Of a DNA stretch of 64,000 bases, positions 12,801-23,285 are shown piece after piece. Numbering within the stretch: the first letter of the stretch is position 1; every line of letters starts with the position of its first letter. The notes under the pieces are model-generated. The model had not been told where the DNA came from and made no database searches. It saw only the letters and a list, made by a program, of their open reading frames with translations. Origin of the DNA: Arctopsyche grandis (taxonomy: Eukaryota; Arthropoda; Insecta; Trichoptera; Hydropsychidae); assembly GCF_051622035.1 (NCBI RefSeq), contig NC_135366.1, forward strand, positions 6,665,001 to 6,729,000. Direction: 5' to 3'. Both the position numbers and the translations under genes were made by a program.

Positions 12801-15800
12801 AGGTTTACAAAGTACCGGTGAAGCTAGTACATTAGAACAACTCGAAAGAGATGATGGGGAATTGAATGATTTCGTTTCCACTGCAAAGTTTGTATATTTT
12901 TAGATTTTTTTTTCTGTTAAATGTATGTATGTATTGATTTGTAATTCGAACGAATTGTCATTGCAGAGGAGTTATGCAAGCACTAGTTGAAAAACATTTT
13001 CCTGCCCCAGACCGTAATAGAGTTAGTCGTATACTAGGTCTCGATCCACTGAAGAAAAATTCTGTTAATAATTCTCATAAAAATAACGGCCAAGAAACGA
13101 CCAAACGAAAATCGAGTATGAATAATTGCAATTTGTGTGTTCGTTTGATATGTAAGATCACTGATCATTTTAATTTTCCTGTTACAGCACAATCTAGTAA
13201 CTCGGCAAATCAAAGATCATCCGGTCGTGCTGTGAAACGTCCTCGTAGGTATTCATCTTCTTCAGGATCGGGCCCACCATCACCAGCACCCGTACGAACC
13301 CCATCACCTATTGCTATAATTTCGGATTCTGAAGATGCTGAAAGTGCCGCAGAACACGACTCAGGGTCTGATAGAAGTAGTGATTTCAATCCATTTTATA
13401 GTGGAAGTGATAGTGACGATGGTGAGATTTGACTACTTGTAATTCAATTGGGATTGTTCAATCAATTATTTTATAAATATATGATTTTTTTTTAGATCCT
13501 TGGGTCAATCGTAATAAGAAGAAAATGATCAAGAAACCTTCTAGTAAGAAATCAGTTCCGCCTAAAAAAAAGACAACGAATCAGGATAAAATACAAGAAC
13601 ACATTGAAAAGAAAACAACTGACGCTACACATACAAATACAAATAGGATAACCGTAAATACATCGACCGGTAGTGTCACCGGTACACCCGTAGGAACTAA
13701 TGGTATATATCTCGGCCCTCAAAAATCTCAACCTCCACCTAGAGACGCCATAGAAAGAGCTTGCACAATGAAAGAACAATTACTAGTAGCTATCGAAAAA
13801 TTAGGAGAAAAATTACCCGCTAATACACTCGATCAATTAATCGACGAACTTGGCGGTCCTGAAAATGTTGCTGAGGTGATTTTTTTTATTATTATTGTAT
13901 GCGTAATACTAATGCCAACGCGTGTTCTACATATTTGTTTGAATGTTTGCAACAGATGACGGGCAGAAAAGGTCGTGTCATTCAAACAGAAGGAGGACAA
14001 ATCCTATACGAAAGCCGTGCTGAAGGCGATGTTCCATTAGAAACGTTAAATTTAACTGAAAAACAACGATTTATGGATGGCGAAAAAGATGTTGCTATCA
14101 TTTCCGAGGCGGCGAGTAGCGGTATATCTTTACAAAGTGATAGGAGGTATGTTTTTACATAAAAATTGGCTAACTTATATTATTTCAGTATTTTATACTA
14201 TATATTGCCAGCACTATATGGACTAGTTATTAGCTTGTCTTGCTATGAACAGTATGGTTATGGGTTCGAGTCCCACTGGTTGCTGCTTGGCCTGACCTTG
14301 GTTTGTGTTAATCGTTTCCTATCAGAGTTTGTCGATTTTTCTGATTTTCATTGAAACGGTTCCTGCAAAATTGGCTTTCCCTCCCATATTTCTCTCGCAA
14401 ACCTCGAGTTATTCAGCGTTTCAAGGTTCGCCGGGTTGTATGTAAAATGCTGCAAAAATTTCTGTCCATAGATGTCTCTGTGGATGATTATCGTATATAA
14501 ATTTGTATTGTATTAATGCTTATTGATCGTATTATACGATGTTTGCAATGTTTGACCATAGATGTCATGTATAATGTAAAAGTATATAATAATTATTTAT
14601 TAATATATAATTTGGTGTGTTTCTCGATCTGTATAGTACACTCGTCGCATTGGAGCGATCTGTAAGAGGAGTGTACATGATTAATTGAGTAAATATATAA
14701 ACTTTTTCGTTTTGTTTTAGAGCTCGGAATCAAAGAAGGAGAGTGCATATTACATTAGAATTACCTTGGTCAGCAGATAGGGCTATCCAACAATTCGGTA
14801 ATTCATTTTTAAACTTCTTTATTTGGCTTTTTTTTTATCAATTTTTTTGTATTAATCGTGTGAATTTTAGGTAGGACACATAGATCTAATCAAGTCAACG
14901 CTCCGGAGTATATATTTTTAATATCGGATTTGGCCGGAGAGAGGCGATTTGCTTCAACGGTGGCTAAGAGATTGGAATCTTTGGGTGCTTTGACCCATGG
15001 AGATAGACGCGCAACAGAAACTAGAGACTTATCACAATTTAATATAGACAATAAATACGGCCGTAGCGCATTGGAAGCGACAATGAAAACAATTATGAAG
15101 TACAAACCACCTCTAGTACCTCCTCCCCAGGATTACAACGGAGACTTCTTCCAAGACGTGGCGAACGCTCTGGTCGGAGTTGGACTTATAGTGAACAGCG
15201 AAGCCATGCCAGGCGTTTTATCATTAGACAAAGTATGCTTGTTAATTTATTTATTTTTTTATATCAATTTTTGTGGATTGATTATATTGAGTGTGTTTTA
15301 TTATTTTTCCATTTATAGGATTACAATAGTATGTCTAAGTTCTTGAATAGAATTTTGGGTATGCCTGTAGATCTTCAGAATAGGTTATTTAAATATTTCA
15401 CTGACACACTCCAAGCTATAATCGCACAGGCTAAACGCACCGGAAGATTCGATTTGGGTATTTTAGATTTGGGAGCTGCCGGTGAGTGCGTCAGGCGAGT
15501 GCGTCGAGTTCGATTTATGAGGAAACATGCTACCGGTGTAGCTCCAACAGAACTGCATCTCGTCCACGTTGAGGTAATTTCATATATATTTATTATATTA
15601 TTATATTTGTTGTCACCTTTTTTTTTTAATGATTTAATTATTTTTTCAGCGAGGAATGAGTTGGACCGAAGCTATGGACAAGTGGTCCGAACTTACTGGA
15701 TCACGAGAAGGTTTCTATCTGTCTCATCAAGTACGTAACGGCAAACAGACTGCCATTCTAGCTATAGCACTTGAAGTTTCTTCATCTAAGAAGATTGAAA

Positions 15801-16501
15801 AAGTTTCCAAGAAAGACCAAATGTATCAAATATATAGGTGAGTGTTGATTGGTGAGTGTATTTCGATGGTTTATAGACATTTTTTATGAGTTTTTTTTTA
15901 TATATAGGCCGAATACGGGTTTGCAATTGCGTAATGAGTCACTATCAGAGGTTGAGAAGAAGTATAAAAAGACTTCTTCGACTGAGGCAGAACAACCTTG
16001 GACGTCTCAATATGATGCTAGTGTTACTACCTGTTCGCATGCATATTGGCGAGCGAATTGTCGGAATGTAGCTATGGGTCAGGAGTGTGAGGTTTGTGTT
16101 GGGGATTTTGTTTTTTTTTATTTGGCATGTTTGTTATATTATATTAATTTTTTGTTGAATATTAAGGTTGGTCTGCGACGTAGAAGCTATCACGTTTTGT
16201 CCGGTTCTGTGTTGGCAGTGTGGTCTAGAATTGAGACTGTGTTGAGTTCCCGTTCGTCGTTGAATAAGATGCAAGTAATACGTTTGAAAACTACGGAGGG
16301 ACTCAAAATTGTCGGTTAGTTAATTTTTATTTGTAAATTTGATCATTATCATCAATGGTGGTTCGTTGTGTTTGATTTGTTTTGTGTTTTTTTGTAGGAA
16401 CTCTTATACCAAAAAATTGTGTCGAGGCGTTGAAGGATGCCTTGTCGACCGATGCTGAGAAAGTAGACGAGGAGTCGTACGATTTTGAATTTAAAAAGTG
16501 A
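3670..16501 (+). CDS. sno: strawberry notch (sno / SBNO) helicase-like nuclear protein, 25 coding exons
   Basis: Strawberry notch is a conserved nuclear helicase-like regulator that acts with Notch and EGFR signalling in insects. Exons: 3670-3693, 6272-6377, 6719-6838, 6928-7032, 7620-7745, 10789-10985, 11056-11134, 11209-11418, 11494-11669, 11744-11908, 11979-12220, 12302-12455, 12538-12672, 12742-12887, 12967-13115, 13188-13421, 13496-13875, 13956-14146, 14721-14797, 14871-15232, 15319-15573, 15650-15837, 15908-16091, 16167-16314, 16398-16501. Phases agree at every junction; total 4257 nt, 1418 aa, close to the animal SBNO size. The N-terminus is acidic (DDSDFDEE) and then Met/Gly-rich. Residues about 297-322 hold [14 protein letters not shown] and [10 protein letters not shown]. 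Walker A-like GAGVGKGRT is near 325, a DECH box near 440, SATGASE near 479, and the C-terminal helicase motif GRTHRSNQ near 1006. A low-complexity Ser/Lys-rich linker lies between the two halves. All helicase motifs are intact. The first exon is the least certain part. Confidence 0.95.
3694..6271 (+). other. sno intron 1 (AT-rich, no recognised feature)
   Basis: This 2.6-kb stretch runs from the chosen first donor (GTTAGT) to the acceptor before the 6272 exon, which has a long T tract ending in CAG. It contains an alternative short exon candidate at 3834-3854. I recognise no gene, hairpin or transposon in the rest. Open frames here, such as around 5158-5508, show no protein-like composition. 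Confidence 0.6.
8026..8983. mobile_element. piggyBac-like non-autonomous element with TTAA duplications, in a sno intron
   Basis: The element is bounded by TTAA at 8022-8025 and TTAA at 8984-8987. Its ends are inverted: CCCTTTGACTGCTAC on the left and the complement of CCCTTTGGCTGCTAC on the right, 14 of 15 matching. TTAA target duplication and CCC-starting ends are the hallmark of the piggyBac superfamily. At 958 bp it is too short for a whole transposase. It lies in the large sno intron 7746-10788 and does not touch an exon. Confidence 0.88.
8197..8424 (-). pseudogene. remnant of piggyBac-type transposase N-terminus (75 codons)
   Basis: This open frame starts with ATG inside the TTAA-flanked element and runs 75 codons. 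It is very acidic and serine-rich (SDSESDESE near the start, [14 protein letters not shown] near the end), which is typical of the N-terminal region of piggyBac transposases. No catalytic DDD region follows, so it is a truncated remnant. Assignment rests on composition plus the surrounding TTAA element, not on a conserved domain. Confidence 0.55.
9172..9995. repeat. long imperfect inverted repeat (foldback element) in a sno intron
   Basis: Arms of about 290 bp, roughly 9190-9480 and 9720-9990, are reverse complements with some divergence. Matching blocks include CTAATCAATCTTT near 9207 against the complement near 9968, and CTCAAAATCTAGTATTGCTG near 9342 against the complement near 9840. The roughly 240-bp centre is AT-rich. 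This is the structure of a foldback DNA element or two nearby inverted copies. No clear target duplication was identified. Confidence 0.7.
10318..10591. mobile_element. palindromic TTAA-flanked MITE in a sno intron
   Basis: TTAA lies at 10314-10317 and 10592-10595. The arms read AGGGACTGGACCCCAGCGCC on the left and the complement of GAGGGCTGGACCCCAGGGCC on the right. Arm similarity continues for about 110 bp, through a GTATGGACAAGG block and an AATAATTTCTCTAGTGCC block, to an AT-rich centre near 10450. TTAA duplication suggests piggyBac-type mobilisation. A related half copy ends at 31197. Confidence 0.82.
14205..14690 (+). repeat. tRNA-derived SINE, type A (tail GTCGCATTGGAGCGA), in a sno intron
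   Basis: The head carries a pol III B box, GGTTCGAGTCCC, near 14264. A body beginning TTGGTTTGTG and containing a TCGTTTCCTATCAGAG block follows, then AAACGGTTCCTGCAAAATTGGC. The 3' part ends in a small stem, CTCGTCGCATTGGAGCGATC, near 14640. It fills most of sno intron 14147-14720. The same family occurs at 33664-34075, 57530-57900 and 59100-59430. Confidence 0.75.
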
Positions 16502-19500
16502 ATTTGTGATAATGGAGTATATGAATGAATATATTCTTTGAAACAGTAAGACGTAATTACGGTGAATTGAATAGAAAAGTTCCTCAATTTAGATTTTTTA
16601 TCTGAAAAAAAAATGTATATCTTAAAGTGAACGATGAAATCATTTGGTTTTGATTAACAAAATTATTTTCGTTTGTAATTATAATTGTAAAAATCACAGC
16701 TGGAGACATTTTGTTTTTGGATAAGTGTCGAACATAACCCAAGTACAAGGCTAATTAGATCTCTGTTATTTTAACGTAATCCTTAGTTCCGATGTAAAAC
16801 AATGTAGTTATTATCCACGTAACATGTGTAGTTTACATTTTTTTTACTTACTTAGTCTTAGTGAAATGTTAATTTTCAGTCCAATTTTATTTTTGAAGAA
16901 TTTCAGAAATTAATTTAAGAGTAATGTGATATTCAGTTTTAAATTATTTTTGTATATTGTCTTTTTCAAAATCAAAAAAATGGTTCCCGAACAGAACCTG
17001 CTAGTTAAGGTAATTAGTTGAACCCTCCCCTTGTCCCCGAGTACTGTTGATTTGTTGATTGTAGGTCAAATAACGTTATATTTTATCTAAGGTTTTTTTT
17101 TATTTCGTACTAAAAACCAGAAAATTATTATTCAACAAATTGTCTGTATTAATTAGAATTCACACATATTAATTATTTATGATGAAAATGTGATATTTGT
17201 ACTTTTGGTAATATCGATGATTTTGTTGTTGGTTTGAACTTCGGCAAACATTAATTTGACATTTAATGTTGTCCATTTTTTTATTCGATGGGTTATTTTT
17301 ATGGGTCATTCGATAGTTGAAATTATAAGACCGTTGCATAATTTTAATCGCTTATTATTTTAATTTTATTTATTTTCAAGTGGTTTCGCATTCGTTTTGT
17401 GTATCAAACTGTGCCCAAATACCAAAGATAATCAATCGAAACGAAAGCATTGATTTGCATTTATTGAGAAAATATGTTACAATAGTCGTTGCTAATTTAT
17501 ACGTACTGTAAGGCACAGATTTCGAGCGGCCGTCAAATGTTGATGATTTCATATTTCACCGTTGCAATTTATATAATAAGTGCCAATAAATTCCCAAATG
17601 TGAATAGCATAAACAATTAAAAAATCTTTACACAACCATTACATATGTGTTTTCTTTCTGTTGTGACAGCAATAAATTATGACTTATCCGTGCCTTTTTA
17701 TTTCAATTTCAATGCAATATTTTAAATTTGTGCCTTACAGGATATCACAAACTGCATAACGTTTTACAATAAATATTTATTTCATGATTCATATATCGAA
17801 ATCAATCTTACTATTATTATATATTTATAATGAAATATTGTGATGCACACAAACATATATATAATACATATTTAGAATTACACTTATGAAATTAATTCAA
17901 TTGATGGTACATACATAGATCAATTGAGGCTGCATACATACATGAGATCACTCGCCGTCTCTACGTCGGTTCCATTGTTGATCTAAGCTTCTCTTCGGGA
18001 CTTGACTAGGCTTGAGTTATCTCATATAAAAAAAATAGCCTTTATTTTATTCAGTATTATGTAAATAGGTGTAACTTATTTTTCTTTGTAATATGTAAAA
18101 CTGTACATATGGAATTTACACTGTAGAGTTATAAATTGTTTATATTTACTTAGAATGCACAAAAGTTTATTCTTAATGGTTGTGGCTATTTGCAGGTACT
18201 ATATCTGCAAATTATTGGCTATTTGCAGGTACTATATCTGCGACAGGCGCAAATCTTTCTGCGCATGCGCGTGAACTGTCACTGTCAGCGTGTTTACTGT
18301 TTAAATTTTGTTTTAAACCTCTTAAAATTTTGTTCGAACTCGTAAAGTGACGTTGAGTAAAAAATATAATCCAAATTAGTTAATATTATTAATTGTTAGA
18401 AAATTATTATATACAACGTGTAATACCTACATACAAGTACAAGCCGTGAACTAGCTGAATTATATAAATCTATTGTAATAACGTGCGAAATTTATTTGCC
18501 TCATGTATAATGAATGATTGATTAAACAAGTCTCTAGCATACATTAAGTGTAAGAAATTATAATCGGATTATAAGTTTACGCGCATGCGCAGAAGGCTTT
18601 GCGCCTGTCGCATATATAGTACCTGCAAATAGCCACAATCATTTTTTTTTTTTTTTTTTTTTTGGATATCGGGACCATCTGTGAAACTATTTTCTTAAAA
18701 TTGGTATAGTATTATGAATATACTATGAAACGGTTGGAAGTATACATTATTTGCATATTAGAATCAAACGTTGCCGTGCATTAAGTAAACTTTTTGCTAA
18801 ATAAAGATAGAATGCATATATGGGGCAAACTCACTGACGAATGTGCAACAAAAATCCAACAGGGACTACATTTTTATTAAAAGCCTTTACTGGTTTTATA
18901 TATATGGTACTTTTGCTGGGTTTTCATCTCGTATTGTAGTGTTTTTGTCCCGTTATGCTGAATGCTCACAAAATGGTTAGAAGTGAAAGCCTTTGATAGA
19001 TTGTCATTTTCGGCCATTCAAAGATCATCTCATTAGTTTGCACCCGTCATTATAATATAGAGTTGTGACCCTTGACTGGTTAGTAATGATAAGTCGAACT
19101 TTCTACATTATAAGTTAGTATACATTTATGACATTTATCGGGTATTGTTTTCTTGGTGTATAATAGTAAAATTATATTGTTTTTTTTAAATATAATATTA
19201 AATGCACTATGGAAATACACAATAATACGGATTGAAAGTGTTCTTCCGTGAAATGGGAGACTGGATATTAAATATTTTTACTGTACATTTAATAAGTATA
19301 CGGAAAATTGGTACTGTACTTATGAATCGCATCTAAAATCATGTTTTGGATGTCGCCGATTGCAGTAGTTTAATGACTTGGATGACCAGGCCGGATATGG
19401 CCCGGCTTAAAATGAGGCCCGAACTGAGAGTAATCATTGTGAATGTTGACTTAAGAGTTCAATTTGAGATGCATTTGTGTATGTGTTTGTTTTGGATGTA

Positions 19501-20110
19501 CATTAAATGTATGTAGTAAGGTTGTCCTAATTTTGCGGTACGTATCCCGATTTACCAATATTTAATTACATAGTTGTGTAGTTGGTATTTATTTATATAT
19601 ATACATATGTATATTGTATATGAATAATCTGCATACTATTGAACTAGTGGAACTTTGTCTATTCTCACGATCAGTGTAATGGTTGATTGGATATTTTACA
19701 GTGTTTGATTTTTTGTATCTGTGCAAAATGTATACATAATATATATTAATAATGAACATTTCGGTGATGATTATGGTTATTATGACGTCATTACTATGTC
19801 TATTTTTTTTATATTATCGTAGATACAATTTTTTTTTTTCTGAAGTCAAATACGTAAATATATATAATCCACTATGCATTGTAACAGTAAGATTTGTCAT
19901 TTTTTCCTTTGTTAAATATTATTAATATTTTTAATTATTTCAGGGGAGTTTTACATGTGTGTAATTTACAAGAAATAAAAGTAACAAACTAATTTTTTTT
20001 CTGACGTTTAACAATTAAGTTACATAATTATTTTTGTATAAACACTTCTTGTAAATATTATTTCACTGATAATTGACTATGGTAAAAATAAAAAATAAAA
20101 CTATTAACTA
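16502..20110 (+). other. sno 3' untranslated / downstream region
   Basis: AT-rich sequence follows the sno stop codon TGA at 16499-16501. AATAAA polyadenylation signals occur near 17586, 17650 and 17768, and AATAAA-rich sequence again near 20085. Which is used cannot be told from the sequence. A hairpin MITE is inserted at about 18176-18640. No further gene is seen. Confidence 0.5.
18176..18640. mobile_element. hairpin MITE with GCGCATGCGC-containing ends
   Basis: The left end has TTGTGGCTATTTGCAGGTAC and continues to GACAGGCGCAAA and TGCGCATGCGCG. The right end is the reverse complement: GCGCATGCGCAGAAGG, TTTGCGCCTGTCGC and CCTGCAAATAGCCACAA. The arms are about 65 bp around roughly 290 bp of AT-rich interior. 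The first 28 bp of the left arm are duplicated in tandem (18183 and 18218). The element lies downstream of the sno stop and could be transcribed in its 3' UTR. Confidence 0.8.
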
Positions 20111-20695
20111 TTGTTGTATTATTTATTATCCTTACAAGCTTGTGAAATCATTTCAGAACTCATTGGGAGAATTGAAAAATTAAAAATCTCTAATTTTTCC
20201 CACTGTTTTACGTTTATTTAGCTCTTTCCTACAATTCAATTGATGAATTTCGGCTGAAAATTCCACTTTCATATTATAATTTATATTACAAGTTTTATCG
20301 GTAAACGGATTATTCCGCAAATTGCAATCGCGCGCACGACAATCGTTGCCACAAACATCGCGAATACGGAATATAGGCCACTCTATTTCTTGTTAGTACA
20401 ATATTTCGCGTGATTGATGGAGTTTTTGGGTGCCAGATGTTCCGTGATCGAGAATTTAGTAACGTGCGTGAGATCGCTTTTTGCAGAATAATCACCGAAC
20501 CGTTTTTATAATATTTTGTAATATAAAATTAGACTTGGCAAATACAGAAAAATGTTATATTAATAGAAGTGGCTTTAGGCGTCATATTGTTGTCAAGTGA
20601 CGATTGTCCACAGACAATCCTAAATAATTTTAGCATCAGTCGTATTTGATGCTTGGTGCTCGACGTATGTCCGATAAAAACTTCTCTGTTTGTTT
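20110..20695. other. intergenic, includes empty copy of a duplicated segment
   Basis: The stretch 20280-20520 is more CpG-rich than its surroundings and could hold an untranslated first exon of the downstream transporter, but no splice evidence was found. About 20575-20660 is the reverse complement of sequence split between 25464-25548 and 26068-26085, and represents that segment without MITE insertions. Confidence 0.45.
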
Positions 20696-20699
20696 ATAT

Positions 20700-21082
20700 T
20701 GTTGCGTAGGGGTGGGTGGAGGATCCAAGTAAAAGGCCAACAGTCGTTTCACAGCATTTATTGATGATTCAGGAGTTACACGCACTGTCACTGCTCCATC
20801 CAGAATGAATTATATCGCCTACGTACCGCCTTATAAAGGGTAGATCTCTCAGGACGCCTAATCTGTTTACCTGTTGTATAGTCACGTATTCGGATATGTA
20901 TTTCCAAGACATTGGATCTTCCCGTACCGATTCTGAGAAATAACTAATAACGGTCATTGCTTAGCCTAAATGCACTTAGAGTCCAGATATAATCTTTGGA
21001 AGTAAGTGCATGCATTTAGTTAACCGATAACAGATATCCGTTGGTCTAAGTACAATTCGCTCAATCCACGGCGTACGTAACA
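20700..21082 (-). mobile_element. solo LTR of a retrotransposon, 383 bp, with ATAT target duplication
   Basis: The sequence starts TGTTGCGTAGGGG and ends ACGTAACA, an inverted TG...CA terminus. It is flanked by ATAT at 20696-20699 and 21083-21086. It is the reverse complement of the 383-bp copy at 26681-27063 over its whole length, with few differences. Length, TG/CA ends and a 4-bp duplication fit an LTR of a Gypsy/Ty3-like element, left after LTR-LTR recombination. No internal gag or pol sequence lies next to it. Confidence 0.88.
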
Positions 21083-21086
21083 ATAT

Positions 21087-22213
21087 TACTCGCAAGATGG
21101 GCAAGCATCGATAAAAATTGCACAATGCATTCAAAAACACACAATAAACAACATGGGATGCATTTTTATAACCAAATTGATCCGATTGTATTCTGTGCGT
21201 TGTAGCGTATTTATAAAGACGTACCGCGTAATATTGACAACAATTATTTATTCGTAAGGGCCCTTCTATTATTATTACATTTCTCTGAGCAAATATGCAG
21301 AGACGTAATTTGGCGGGGGAGGGCATAAACCCCTCCAGATTTGGCCAGGAACATGCATGTCATTTGATGAAATACATGTCGATCAGAAGCAAGACAAAAA
21401 AATTGTCTAATAAAAAACAAATACAAACTAACCAACTTTTATCCCCCCCCCCCCCTCCTATAAAATACTGAAAAGATATCCCCACGAATATGTATGTGAA
21501 AATTAATGCATTAATACAATTTTTTGCATTACAGTAATATTTGTTTGATACCTGAAATTTCAGCCAATACTCTAAATCAGATTTTATTTATTAAAATAAA
21601 TATACTGGATAGAAGTATCTGAAAATTTTGAATTTAACGAGTTAATAATATTTCAATGACTAAGTTTTTCAGGGGTGATTTTTTTGGTGTATGTGGGTGT
21701 AGTTTGTTATGTTAGGGTGGGTTTCTGTCACCCCCACAAGGACAAGGGCGTCTAGGGGGAGTGGTGCTGGGGGGCCTAGCGGATGTTCCGCTACGAGCCT
21801 CCCCTAGCCATGTGTTCTGATTGACACAGGTAATCTTCTTCAAAGAATGTCCTACTTCATCTAAGCGTAAAACATTCAATTTATCGATCCATTTTGTTCT
21901 AGAATTACCCTTAACCTCTTCAATGTGAATAACGTTCTCATTACACCATGACGCTTTATTTGACTAGTTTTTTCAATTAGAAGGTAAAACATTTATCCAT
22001 TTTCATTATATTTCTGAAAAACATACACATCTGGACAATCAAATGGAGTTTGTTCATAGCAGTACAATTTGCAATAATTGTAATTTATTTACAATGGCAA
22101 CATTGCTTTTATTTTGTTGTTATTTTTATTAAATTTGAATATATATGTACTAATTTCATATAAACGTGTAATGAAGGTTTTGATGTTGAAGATGAATCTA
22201 TTGTTAATTTCAG
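21087..22213 (+). other. upstream region of the SLC35G1-like gene
   Basis: No coding sequence is recognised here. A run of 11 or more C lies at about 21446. A short GC-rich patch at about 21715-21815 has no recognised function. A T-rich tract ending in TTTCAG at 22208-22213 makes a good splice acceptor just before the transporter's coding exon, so an untranslated first exon probably lies upstream. Confidence 0.45.
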
Positions 22214-22235
22214 ATTCCTGTGTGCATGTAACAAC

Positions 22236-23285
22236 ATGCCGGAGCATTTGGAACTTCAACACCTCGTTGAGCTCTCCAACGGGAGAGACGATGGTACCGA
22301 CATCTCTTTAAATCTCTATGAGAACAGGAGACCGTTATTGAAAAGATGTCCATTTCTTGGATTGATGTTGGCTGCTCTCTCATCCTTATTCTTTTCTCTG
22401 TGTTCGGTCATCGTCAAAGGATTAGTGAGCGTCGACCCTATGGAATTAGCAGCATTCAGATTTGTAGGCGTACTTCTTCCGACTATACCCGTTGTAATAT
22501 GGAAAGGCGAACCGATATTCCCAAAAGGCAGAAGGACAATGCTCATGTTCAGATCTTTCGTAGGAACGAGCGGATTAATGTTGAGCTTCTACGCTTTCAG
22601 GCACATGCCGCTAGCTGACGCATCAGTGATAGTATTCTCAGTGCCGGTATTCGTTTCCATATTTGCCAGGATATTCCTGAAAGAACCATGCGGTGTCTTC
22701 AATGTGATATCGATCGTTCTGACGCTGATCGGTGTATTGTTGATCACTCGTCCGCCACTCATATTTGGCAGTGTCGGATTGGAGCTATCGAGCGAAGACG
22801 GCAATTCCAATCCTTGGGGTGCTGCCGCAGCCTTCGGGTCTACACTCTTCGGTGCTAATGTTTACATTCTATTGAGAGCGTTGAAAGGATTACACTTTTC
22901 AGTCATAATGACGAATTTTGGCTGCTTCGCTCTGGTGCAAACGGTGTTTGTAACCTGGCTCATAGGGGCACTGTGCTTGCCCCAGTGCGGCATGGACCGT
23001 CTGCTCGTTCTGTGTCTGGCTTTGTTCAGTTTCAGCGGCCAGATACTATTGACTATGTCCCTTCAGCTCGAACAAGCTGGACCGATAGCTATAGCTAGAT
23101 CTGCTGATATAGTGTTCGCTTTCATTTGGCAAGTTATGTTTTTCAATGAAGTACCCAATAAATTTTCTATACTCGGCGCCGTTCTAGTACTATCGTCCGT
23201 TCTGCTAGTTGGGTTTAGGAAGTGGGCATTAGCTTTACCTGATAATTCAGTTATGAAAACGTCTCTGGGTGTATTAGCCAGATAG
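22236..23285 (+). CDS. SLC35G1-like drug/metabolite transporter family protein (two EamA domains)
   Basis: This is a complete 349-aa protein in a single coding exon. The start ATG at 22236 follows a predicted acceptor at 22213 by 22 nt. Ten hydrophobic segments can be placed: about 40-63, 69-89, 101-121, 127-148, 154-171, 194-215, 220-248, 257-279, 285-304 and 310-327. This is the 5+5 layout of two EamA repeats. Family-like blocks include SSLFFSLCSVIVKGL, ELAAFRFVGVLLP, YAFRHMPLADASVIVFSVPV and ARSADIVFAFIWQV. The closest family I recognise is solute carrier 35 member G1 (also TMEM20/POST), a polytopic endomembrane or plasma membrane protein; its substrate is not settled. The cytosolic N-terminus of about 38 residues is polar. 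SLC35G2/G4-type relatives are the main alternative. Confidence 0.93.
   Translation: MPEHLELQHLVELSNGRDDGTDISLNLYENRRPLLKRCPFLGLMLAALSSLFFSLCSVIVKGLVSVDPMELAAFRFVGVLLPTIPVVIWKGEPIFPKGRRTMLMFRSFVGTSGLMLSFYAFRHMPLADASVIVFSVPVFVSIFARIFLKEPCGVFNVISIVLTLIGVLLITRPPLIFGSVGLELSSEDGNSNPWGAAAAFGSTLFGANVYILLRALKGLHFSVIMTNFGCFALVQTVFVTWLIGALCLPQCGMDRLLVLCLALFSFSGQILLTMSLQLEQAGPIAIARSADIVFAFIWQVMFFNEVPNKFSILGAVLVLSSVLLVGFRKWALALPDNSVMKTSLGVLAR

Noticed and set aside
14260-14275. Possible tRNA gene (GGTTCGAGTCCC B box)
   Set aside because: The surrounding sequence does not fold into a complete cloverleaf with acceptor stem, and the same head recurs joined to a shared body at 33664 and 57530. It is a SINE head, not a tRNA gene.
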